Positions 22,284-32,877 of a DNA stretch of 64,000 nt are shown piece after piece. Made by a program: the position numbers and the translations under genes. The DNA is from Antrodiella citrinella. Lineage: Eukaryota > Basidiomycota > Agaricomycetes > Polyporales > Steccherinaceae. The stretch is taken from the NCBI GenBank assembly GCA_004802725.1, contig SGPM01000012.1, forward strand, positions 157,091-221,090, in the 5' to 3' direction. How positions within the stretch are numbered: position 1 is the stretch's first letter; every line of letters starts with the position of its first letter. The notes under the pieces were generated by a model. The model made no database searches and was not told the DNA's origin. It saw only the letters and a list, made by a program, of their open reading frames with translations.

Positions 22284-23673
22284 GTCATCACGACTGCCAG
22301 CCCCGATACCACTACTTGCTGTTTCGTCCATCACTCGTTGTTCCTCTCTTCGCTCGCCTACCCGTTCCCTTTACCTTTGTGACGCCAACTGAATGCCACG
22401 TCACGTCGTTCAGTGATGCCTAGTTCACGCCACCTCGCCAACGCTATGAAGACCACCGTATGCTTTCTAGTCGATCCTGAAGAGGTATCGACACATGATC
22501 TCCCCTATGACTCTCCCCACGCAAGAAATGTCACGCTTTGCGCTATGCCTTGGCCGCTCTCTACCTACCAGGACGACTTTGTTTGCAGCACGCTTTTCGC
22601 TCATTCGCTTCGCATTTTCCTCGTCATCAAGATTGATTTCGCGATTCAATACTCCATCCAAACAACACAAATCAGTAATCATCTTTACCACATCACATCC
22701 GCACACCATCTCCTCCCCATTTCCGTTACAACCCATCTCCATTGCATCTTATACTGCATCGCTAGCCGAGCCTCTTCTTCCGTCTCCTCCCTTCGGTGGG
22801 CTAGACGGGTCTACGCTCGGTCGTGTATCCAATCCCAGTTTTCCTTCTTGCATCTTTCCTTCTCAGTAATTGTCTCAGTATATATGCATCATTCGGACCC
22901 TCTCCGGCCGATTTCCAATCTCATGCCTCCCTCTTCTCTTCTCATCTCTTTATTTCGTCTCGTTCAACCCAACAACCGATCTTTCAAGCCTCCGACTCGT
23001 TCTTGTAACCCCCATTCCCAGCTTTGAGTCCTTCGCCAGGTTATCTGACTTGTTTTTTCCTCTCTGTTTGAGCTCCCTATCTATCTTGGAAGCTTTGTCG
23101 TTTTGCTTTACTGCGATGTCACTGTCATCTGCTACTCCAAGCTTTTCTCATCAATCTTTTCTACCTCACCGTCTCTCCGTGTCCATTCTTGATCTCTTGA
23201 ACCATGTTCAGTTTGTTCTTTTCGCCTTGGATAAACTACTCTCCGTCCGATAAGACCCACTAGGTCGATCCTTCCTTCATCCTCGCCCGTTGAAGCTCAG
23301 CTACGAGAAGGATATCTTATATATTGTTGTATATATTACACTACCCACATCGTGTCTTGTCAATGCTCTTCAATAGATGCCGACGCTCGAACAAACATAA
23401 GTCGTGGCTTCTCGCTATGTATCAGATGTGCGAGACTGAGTTGATTGTGATGGAGTGATACCGGGTGCGCATGCGGAGGCATCATCGCAAGGGCAAGGAA
23501 CTCTCCATGACGTCCATCCAACTGAGGTGTCAGATGTATGTATGTATTTTCAAGATCCCTGACTCGCGTGAGTCGACTGACCAAACGTTCAAATTCACAT
23601 GTACAAAGGAATCAAGAAGTGATTGAATAACAGTATAGGTACATATAGTCGTATTGAAAGAAGTGCAAACCTC
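22284..23673. other. 1.4-kb pyrimidine-rich intergenic region
   Basis: Lies between the 3' ends of CDC25 (+) and the longer TPR/SET gene (-). It is strongly C/T-rich on the plus strand, which leaves long stop-free frames whose translations are Ser/Leu/Phe/His-rich and show no domain. It probably includes a long CDC25 3' UTR. No RNA gene was recognised. Confidence 0.5.
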
Positions 23674-26399
23674 TCATACGGACAGCCGACTCAACAGCGA
23701 CTGATGGACCTCTCGAAAGAGGGGTTTCCCGCCACCGATGGCCATCTCTGAAACTGGGTAGTCGTCAGTACGGCTGTGAGAGTACAAGGACGCATGTAGA
23801 CGTACGCCATAGTGCCACCTGCATCCATCTAGTAGCTCGTGCTTCTTCGCCTATCGCATCCAACGCACCGGCAAGTTGTATAGTCATCGGCGCGCAGACC
23901 TCCACCAAGTAGGGAGGTTTGGACGTGTCGACAGGCAATCCCGCTGATCGCAATCGGCCAGATGTGCTGCGATCCGTGATGACTATTCCAGCTGCTTCCA
24001 AGCCGTTCATCGACGCCTCGAGACCTATCAAGGCATACCTCCAGTCGGAATCCATGTTACTTGCGGTGCAGCAAGCTAGAGATAGCCTCTGATACATGAC
24101 GACAAGAGGAGGCTTGATGCCGCACGCTACGCGTTCCACAGTGTCGGCGTATGTAGCCCTGACTTCGGCGACGCGCTTCATAGCTTCCTGCACTGACTGA
24201 GCTTTCGGCATGTTGAATATCTTCGCTCGAAACTTTCGATCGGAGGGATCATCAGCATCATCAGCCTTGCATAGCAGACACTTGCAGACAAATCCCCACT
24301 TCCTCTGGGTGATTTCCGACCGCTCTTCCAACGGCTTAATCCATGAAGTATAACCCAAAGTGACTTCTTCACCTGCCTTGAGATCCTGAGCAGCTCGCAT
24401 GACCATCACGTCTCCGAAGAAGGTCCGATCTGCAGAGGGCATGCATGAGTGATTGCAGAAGGAAGGGAGCTCGTAAAGAGCCACTGCGCTGTCGAGTGAG
24501 TCTTCTCCATGCCCATCGGGATTCGCAAAGTTTTCGACACTAAATACGGTCATGGAGCAGATGCCTTCCACTCGAGCTATGTCGATGTCCACGGAAGATG
24601 TGCGAGGGTGGTGATAAGTCGCCGGCAGAAGGGTCCCTGTGGGCGGGTAACATGTCGCGGGAAGTGCATCCCCAGCGTACAAGGTGTCCATGGTGCGCGC
24701 GACGCGAGGATCGTCCCACATGCGCTGCACGACACGATCGATAAGGGCATAGTGAGAACGCCTCCCGATGGTGCTCGTCAAAAAGTTGTGAGACAGAAAG
24801 ATCTCCCTATCCTTCCCTGGGTTATCTTCTGGATAATATGAAGCGATCGGTTTTGAGACGACCTGTCGGCTTGTGAGCACCATTTCTTGACTCAGTAACA
24901 AACACGTACTAGAAGCTCTCCTGCTTTCACGTCCCGAGTGACGAAGAGACCTCGAGGTCCGTTGCCCTTAGTCGGTAGCCTGGCCTCCACAGGTCCTTGG
25001 TAAGAAGTAACGTCCAGCCGTGACGCTGGTCCTTGAGACTGTTTATACATCGCCAACCAGTCATAAGCAGCCGTAGCGGCCTCCTTCAGCCGCTGTGAGG
25101 CCTTTAGACCCAGGGCCTTCATCTCCGAATCCCGAAGATGTAAGCGGGTCATCTTCTGGACATCGCCGTATCTACCGAGGGCATAGTACGCCTTGGTGGT
25201 TCTAACAAATGCTTTCCGTTCGAGAAGCGAATCAGCCAGGTTCATCGCCATCGCAGCTTCCCCATCACGGGCAGCAGAGTTGAACCAGCCAAGTCGGAGG
25301 TACGCCTCCGCCCGATTCAAGAGGAGTAGAGGGTGATTGGAATCCAATGCCAGACCTTCAGTGAACGAGATGGCGGCGCAGAGCCACTGCTGCTGCTTGA
25401 ACTGCTCGACGCCACGTTCCTTCCATCCTTTTGCAGTGTTGGGTGTGAAAGGAACTCCAGGGATACGACCCGTCGTCCAAGTAACATTATTGACAAGCGG
25501 TGAGGCGCGGTCGAGGAAGATGATGTCTGATGGTGCATCCACGCGGATCATTGGTGTGTCCCCATTGGAAGCGAGCTTGTAATAGGGTTCTCGGATTGCG
25601 AGGATGGCGTCGATCGGGAATAGAAAGTCTGCCTCGTCCATGGAGCAATCCAATGTGAAAGGGTAATGGTATATGCCCATTCTAGACGTGTGACCTTCTG
25701 GATCCTCCACTGCAACGTCAACGCCCACAACATGACCTACACAATGATCGATCAGTGGTTGGAAGGGATAGGTACGCAGAGATAAAATGATCCTACTAGG
25801 TTGGTGAATGATTCGGCATAGGAGATATCGACCCTATGATACGTTTGTAAACATGCTATACGGACAATGTGTGTTACCTAGGGACTTACCTCATGTCTCT
25901 TTCTGATCAGCATTTCAGATATACTAACTGTTGTGCATCTTATCAGTACTGTGTCAATTCTGAAGACACAACTCCGCCTACTTCTCTTCAAATCCTTCAG
26001 ACTCGGGGTGGAGAAACCGGGGACAGTTCCAATGTAGGTCCGTCTCGTCAACACTTGGTTCTCTTTTGGTCGCATACAGGAGCGCGACCCCTTGAACTCA
26101 GCGAGCAGAGCACTTCTGGGTATCTGTTTAGCCTTGGCGGGAGGAAGGGATCGTTCGCGCATGTGTATCGCTTTCATATGCTCGAATTGTTCCTTCGCCC
26201 CGTCACCAAATAGTTCAGAAGCGGCGCTCGTTGCTTGACTGTCGATGAGACCAGCGCTATACGTGCTAGCGATATTTTTGAAGGCGTCGATGAATCCAGG
26301 ATCCTGCATTGCTTGTTGGACGAAATCGGAATCTATACCTAGCGTAGCCATCATGGCGGCTGGATCAAGGTCAAGTAACCTAGAGTACGGATCAGACAT
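23674..26399 (-). CDS. TPR and SET domain protein, full-length paralogue
   Basis: Six exons join in phase (25982-26399, 25890-25927, 25797-25833, 24910-25736, 23806-24862, 23674-23753; 818 residues). The N-terminal 140 residues (SRLLDLDPAAMMATLGIDSD, FGDGAKEQFEHMKAIHMRER) are absent from the paralogue at 10660-12996. The remainder matches it throughout: VAVEDPEGHTSRMGIYHYPF, the TPR-like region at WKERGVEQFKQQQWLCAAIS, GLFVTRDVKAGELLV, LPSFCNHSCMPSADRTFFG, GEEVTLGY and post-SET CKCLLC. The final 27-residue exon (GGGKPLFREVHQSLLSRLSV) corresponds to GGGKSLFQEIYKKMLSSLPI in the other copy. The motif NHSCMPS keeps the NHSC core but has Ser in place of the final Asn, so methyltransferase activity is likely but unproven. 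Substrate and location are unknown. Confidence 0.88.
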
Positions 26400-28419
26400 G
26401 GTGATGACCAGCTCGAGCTCAGGATGAAGGTATGGGGACGAAAGAGGTGCACATGGACGACAATCTCACTGCGATTATAAGGCGGCATGCCGCTGCTGCG
26501 CTGCAGATCTTCTCAGGATGCAATCTCAAGCTCCTACAGTAGCACATAAGTAGGCCCGTTCGTTCCATCCATCAGACGCAGTAGGCGTGGCGCTGGGGGT
26601 CCAGTCACTTTTCTGTGTTATCTGAATACGAGTCTCGTTGATCAAATAACCTTGTATGATCAAAAGACGTTGCACTCACTATTATCGCTACGAGGAGAAG
26701 CTCCGACCTCATATCAGCCCAAACGTCAGGTCTCTGTGGCGCAAGCTGAAGATAGCACAGTACTCTCGAAAGGAAATGAAAGTACTCCACAAGTCTAAGT
26801 TCAGAGCAGCATGTACAATCGTGGATGCTCGGATTCTATAAGGATCGGAGACATAATCAATGAAGTATCGCATGTCACCGCAAGCAAGAAGTAAAGGCGT
26901 ACCTCACAAACAATGATTCAAGGGGTCCAGAAGAGATATCCCTCATCAGGAAAACCTTGACTGCTTCGACGCAGACACCTTTGTTTCGCGCGATGGAAAC
27001 GGTGTAAGGAGCCTATCTATCAGGAGGAGCTTGGTGGCAGTGATTTGGTAACCCTACGTACCCGTTCCTGGTCTCGTACCCGCCGCGGATTCACACCCAA
27101 CCACCGCGGTCAAATGCGGTGGTTGGGTGCGATTTCCGTCTGGTTTCGAGACCACCCGTTCCTATCGAAAAAACACAACAGTCTCGCAGTGGAATTGATG
27201 CGACAGGTCCCCTCAATGACCTCATGCAAGAGAAGGTGGAATCCGCGCACTGCGTGCGTTATAGCTTACACTGCGACCACTGTTCGAGTCGAGTTCGAGG
27301 AGGTCTTTGACATCGATCGCGAGCCCTACGAAGACTAGATCTCTATACGCTCCTAGCCGACCTCTGCAAACTATCCTCCAACTTTCTTGACTCAGAAACG
27401 TCAGTGCGTGCATCCCTTCCTGTACTGCCCATTCTGTAGAAGCGATTCATATATTTTGGTGAGGTACACACTATCCAGGTTCGAGACAGACTCCAATGGG
27501 CCCTAACAGGAGCAAAGCTAGAACATCAACATGTACAACGTGTCCTCTCATTGCGACAAGTAGCATCCACTAGGAAGGCCAAGATAGAATCTGTGATGCA
27601 AATAATCAATCAGCGTCGCTCCTGCAGAATATAACGGACAAAAGAAAGTATCAGGGCTCTCAAGCGTAAACAGAGAGCCAGGGTGTTTGTCGTCGTGAGT
27701 TTCCGACTGGTGCACAGCAAATGTTCATCATTCAAAGCACACCGTAAGAGATGCTCACCTATGGTTCAATGGCTTTGAGGCCTGAGGAATACTAGGTGAG
27801 GTAGCACCAAGTAGAAAACAAGAAGAGAGGAGGAGGAGACAAAAGCGAATGAGGACCTTAGAAGCTTTTTGAGAAATTTTAGACGCCCGTGAAAATAAGC
27901 GGCGGCTATTTGGCGATAGGCCCAGGCAAGTTTAGCGAAATTTGAGGGAAACGGGACAGTGACGAGCCTGATAGTGACGAGGCGAAAGGATCGCATAACT
28001 TTGGCATAATTACACTCGGTTCTAACTTGTTTCGTGGTCATCCTTCTCCGAATCCTTCGACTTTGCCAGGGAAATCGCTGCGAGCAGCACTCGCGTCGGA
28101 ACAGTGGCCAAGAAACGGGAAGTCAGTACAACAGCCGTGGATGTTACTGTCCTCGTCCCCATGGTCAAGGCAATCCTTCACACAATGCTACCGCTCGTTG
28201 TCGCGAGCGGCGAATCACACGCTGTATCATAACGAAAGGCTCAGCATTACCCCACATGCTTCAATCGATGGACTGTGCCAATCAGTTAACGCCTCCACCC
28301 AGCTTTCACACCCCGGAACTACAGGTCGTCTCGTGCCCTCACATCGTAACCTCTCCTCGCATCTACGCACCTCTCTCTCACAACGAATCCATCGACGAAC
28401 TTGCTTCACGCACGCCCGT
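26400..28419. other. 2-kb gene-poor region with a foldback
   Basis: Between the start of the longer TPR/SET gene (-) and the start of the first M1 aminopeptidase (+). Apart from the hairpin at 27094-27129 no structure was recognised. Short open frames around 27045-27338 have no visible family. The last 390 bp are open in the aminopeptidase frame but are not similar to the family. Confidence 0.5.
27094..27129. repeat. Perfect 14-bp inverted repeat with 8-nt loop
   Basis: CACCCAACCACCGC is followed after eight bases by its exact reverse complement. A looser arm continues outward: GGTCTCG at about 27071 pairs with CGAGACC at about 27148, so the foldback spans roughly 85 bp. It could be the core of a small foldback element or a structured RNA. 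Nothing nearby identifies it. Confidence 0.6.
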
Positions 28420-31400
28420 ATGTCTGCAGGAGCCCCACCCAGTACCAAGGACCCGAAGGACTATCGGCTTCCGACCAATGTGGAGCCTACTCATTACGAT
28501 ATCACGGTCCGCACCGATCTGGAGAAACTGAAGTTCGACGGTTTTGTGACAGTCCAGTACGCGACTTATTACCCTCATTACCTGCTAGCGTAGTCTGACG
28601 AGGGAAATGCAGCTTGAATGTGAAGGAAGACACGTCTAAAGTCGTGTTCAATACCACGCAACTTGAACTCGGCGACCTCACAGTGTCGTCTCCCGCTTTC
28701 GAACAACCAGAAGTCCACCCCTCCAGCGAGTTGACCATCGATGATACCCAGGAGCGTGCTGTCTTGGCCCTCTCTTCGACTCTACCTGCCGGCTCTAAGG
28801 CCCAGCTGAAGGTCAGTTTTGCGGGAGAACTCACCGGCTCCATGATGGGTTATTATCGTGCCGCTTGGGAGCATGAGGGGAAGACAAAGCATTATTCCCT
28901 TACTCAATTTGAGGTTCGTTCTGGTCTATCAGCTCGATAGGAGAAATTACTTACAACATTTTGCGCGAACAGCCTACAGCTGCTCGTCGCGCCTTCCCTT
29001 GTTGGGACGAACCTTTGCTCAAAGCAACTTTCTCAATCACACTGATTACCCGTGATGACACTGTTGCTCTGAGCAATATGCCTGCTGTGGCAGAGGAGAA
29101 ATACACCCCAAATACAGAGGACAAGGGTGGCGTTGTCTCCTGGTTAACTTCTAAGCTGTCTGCTTCCCCGGAGACTGACGCTGTACCATGGAAGATCACA
29201 GAGTTCGCGATGACACCTCCTGTCAGTTGTTCTGTTGTTTTCATGACGACAATCCATTGAAATGTCGCGTAGATGTCGACTTACATTGTCGCTTACGCCA
29301 ATGGTCCATTTGTGTACCTCGAAAGCTCGTACAAGAGTCCCATCAGTGGAGCTACAAGGCCCCTGCGCATCTACAGTACGCGTTTTGTCATGTTGACTGT
29401 CGTGGCAGTACTCATACTCCTTGCAGCGACTCCTGATCTCATTCACCAGGCCCAATTTGCGTTGGACGTCAAACGAGATGTCCTTCCGCATTACGAGACT
29501 GTCTTCGATATTGAATACCCTTTGCCCAAGCTCGATACCCTGGTGGTGAGTAGTGATCTTCGTAGACTTTTCAAGGGTACTCAACCGCATCACTTCCGTA
29601 GGCCATTGATTTCGATGCCGGAGCCATGGAAAATTGGGTATGTCGAGTTTTGATTTCGCGATGTGCGATATACTGACCATTCGGCGTTTCTACAGGGTCT
29701 TATCACCGGTCGTACCAGTGCATTCCTTTTAGACCCCAAGAAGTCAGATCTACGAGCCAAGAAGGCTATCGCATCCACTCAGAGCCATGAAGTGGCGCAT
29801 ATGTGGTATGTTACATTGTATGGTGCTGATCAATGTCAACGGTCTGAGTTTGCCGCGCAGGTTCGGTAACATTACGACCATGAAGTGGTGGGATAACTTG
29901 TACCTCAATGAGGGTGCGTAACGATTATATTTTCTGCCATCGACATACATTGAAGTTGACACATAGGTTTTGCTTCGTTGGTATGTCGCATACGTAGGCA
30001 ACTCAGGTTCTTTCACTAATCCTCTGGATACAAGATGGGTGAGGTCATCATACTAGGTACGACGACTCTTATTATCATAGAGATACGATGCTGACAGCCC
30101 GCTTTACAGACAAGTAAGCATGTTCAGCCTCGAGAGTCATGGTACCGGTATCCTGACCGGTATACCTCAGAGTCTTCCCTGAATGGAAGGTCCACGCGAC
30201 GTTCCTCTCTAGCCACCTGAACGATGCTCTTGACCTCGACGCGAAGCTTTCGTCTCATCCTATCGAAGTGGACTGCCCCGACGCCAACATGATCAACCAG
30301 ATCTTCGACTCATTGTCGTACTCAAAGGCTGCGTCTGGTGCGTGCTTATGTGCTCCTTTGATACCGCATCCCTAAGCATAGTACGCTAGTTTTGCGCATG
30401 CTTTCCATATATGTTGGAGAGGAGGATTTCCTCAAGGGCGTGTCATTGTACCTCAAGGAGCACCGTTTCGGCAACAGCGTCACCAACGACCTTTGGGAAG
30501 GTATCGGCAAGGCCACTGGCGTTGATATCTCCAAAGTGATGGACAACTGGGTTGGAAAGGTAAGCAGATTCTTGTAATGTGGGGTCAATTTGTCTTATTC
30601 ATGCCCTCACAGATGGGTTTCCCTGTTGTCACAGTCACTGAGACCAAAGACGCAATCCATGTTCGTCAAGATCGGTTCTTGGAGACCGGGCCTGCACCCG
30701 CAGAGCACAACGAGACCATTTGGTATGCACCTTCAGCGTTCTCGGTCCACGTTTATGTTAAACATTTTACAGGACTATTCCTCTGAGCCTTTTGACAGTC
30801 TCTGCCGATGGTAAGGCTGTCGTCAATACCAAGATCGTTTTGGACTCTCGTGAGAAGACGATCCCTATTGATACCACCAAGCCTTTCAAGATCAACGCGG
30901 GCACGACAGGTGTTTGTAAGTTTTCTACGAAAATTTCAATTATGAAAACATTTTGAGTATTTTATAGACCGTGTACTTTACTCCCCTGAGCGATTGGACA
31001 AGATCGCGGAAGAAGCGGCGAAACATGACTCCGTCTTCTCATTGGAGGACCGGATTGGTCTTCTCATGGATGCTCCTGCACTGGCTCAAGCAGGATATGT
31101 CAAGACTAGCAGCTCGTTGTCTCTCGTCAACAAGCTGCGCGAGGAGAAAGAATGTATGTGCTGTCTTCCAGAAATTGGTATACCACGCTAATAAAGCCAT
31201 TATCCACAAAGATCTGGTCCTGAACAGCATGGCCGACAGTGTGGAGACAGTTGTGTCAACCTGGTGGGAGAATGCTGATGTCAAGAAGGGGCTGGATGCT
31301 CTTCGTCGGGTCAGTGTTTCGCTGTTCACATTGGTTCTATTCCTGACTGAACATCATCAACAGAAATTGTTCGTCCCAGTTGTAAAGCGCCTTGGATACG

Positions 31401-32407
31401 ATTATCCCGAAGGTGAATCTGTCGACGACAGTCTGCTTAGGACTAGGGCCGTCTCGGTAGCAGCCTTGGCAGGCGATGAGGAGTACGCGCGCTTTTAGAT
31501 GTATCCCCTGTGTGAGACTGACTATGCGTTGTAGCGTCGTCAAGGAGCTCAGATCTCGATTTGCATACTTCATGAAAACCTCAGACAGCTCTCAAATCCC
31601 AGCTGACCTTGAGCGTGTCATATTCAAGATTGCTGTCAAGTATGGAGGGCGTGCGGAGTATGATGCCGTCAAGGCCGTCGCTGGCAAGCCACCAACCCCA
31701 AGCACTGGTATTGCAGCAATGCAAGCCATGTGTGCTATACAAAGTGACGAACTCGCTGAAGAGACCTTCGACCATATCTTGACCAAGGCCAGAGATCAGG
31801 ACTTGATTTATATGTTCGCTGGATTCCGCACGAACGACAAGTATGCTAAGTTCTCGGCCAGGAAGTTCAGGGAGAACTACGATGGGGTACGTCTTGCTGA
31901 TCGGCTGATCTTGGAGCATTGCGCTCAAATGTACTTTCAGTTCGCCAAGCGCTTGAGCGGAAACTTTGGCCTTGCAAATATCGTTCAGGTATGATCCAGA
32001 AAGATTGTCGTATCTGCTGCGCCTGACAAGCATGTTGTTAGTACTCTCATGACATCCTATCGACAAAAGAAGACTATGAAGAGATCTCGGCGTTCTACAA
32101 GGTGAGTTTCTGGTAGCAGCGAGTGGTACGTTGGTACGTTGGTCTAATATCTGCTATGAAGACCAAAGATACCTCGAAGTTCAGCATGGCGCTTCAGCAG
32201 AGTGAGTCACTGTCTGAACCATGTGCATATCAACGAGTTGTTGAATTGACATTTTATTTATAGCCTACGATACTATCTTGGCGAGAGCGGCGTGGATTGA
32301 GGTCCGTATAACTTTCTAACTCGTGTGATTGTGACTCACGCCTTTCATTCTAGCGGTCGACCGCTGATGTCTCTGAGTGGCTGGATTCCAAGTCTGCGAA
32401 AGAGTAA
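28420..32407 (+). CDS. M1 zinc aminopeptidase (Ape2/puromycin-sensitive type), copy 1
   Basis: A gene of about 20 exons (first 28420-28556, second from 28613) coding roughly 880 residues that begin [20 protein letters not shown]. Order of features: the N-terminal saddle domain ([19 protein letters not shown]), [16 protein letters not shown], the substrate-anchoring GAMEN motif, then [20 protein letters not shown] with the downstream Glu in LNEGFASL (HExxH-x18-E zinc site), the catalytic Tyr in SYSKAAS, and the ERAP1-like helical C-terminal domain ending WLDSKSAKE. These enzymes trim N-terminal residues from peptides in the cytosol or secretory pathway. The frame is open for 390 bp upstream with several Met codons and a basic, Ser-rich composition, so a longer, possibly targeted isoform is possible, as known for yeast Ape2. 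The second copy follows 470 bp downstream. Confidence 0.92.
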
Positions 32408-32877
32408 ACATCATCATGAACCTTTGTACCCCTCAAAGCGCAGGATCGATGTTGTATCAGCAGTGAACCCTACTACAAGTACCGTCGGCGTCTCTGTCCA
32501 ATTTGAAAGGAAAGGTGATGAATCTTCAACAAAGTCTCATTGTTCACACCTCTCAGAGGTCTACTTATATTCATCTCCTGTTGAAAATTGATTGCCAGAG
32601 TGGGCAGCGACGAGTCTCCATGAGTCCACATGCAAGATGTCCTGCGTGCGAAGCTCTATTGTGAAGTGATGATGAGACTCGCATGGTTTTCCGCTAACCA
32701 GCACGAACGAGGAGCATCCACGATCAATTGATCTTGTTTCGTTCTCTGTCTTTCACTGATAGCGCTCAGCGCTCAGACCGCAGCAAGAGAATTCGAAGCG
32801 GCCCCGCCCAGATATGTTCGTTCGCAGCCGTGTCCTATATATTGGATACGTGCAAAACTCATTTACAGCAGAACAAG
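32408..32877. other. Spacer between the tandem aminopeptidase genes
   Basis: 470 bp. It holds the 3' flank of copy 1 and the promoter of copy 2, including a TATA-like CTATATATTGG at about 32835-32845, some 40 nt before the copy 2 ATG. No repeat that could have mediated the duplication was noticed. Confidence 0.5.

Noticed and set aside
22413..23027. 204-codon plus-strand frame after CDC25
   Set aside because: The region is pyrimidine-rich and therefore poor in stops; the product is low-complexity Ser/Leu/His-rich with no domain.
27045..27338. 97-codon plus-strand frame spanning the foldback
   Set aside because: The frame crosses the inverted repeat, and its translation is Arg-rich and unlike any known family.
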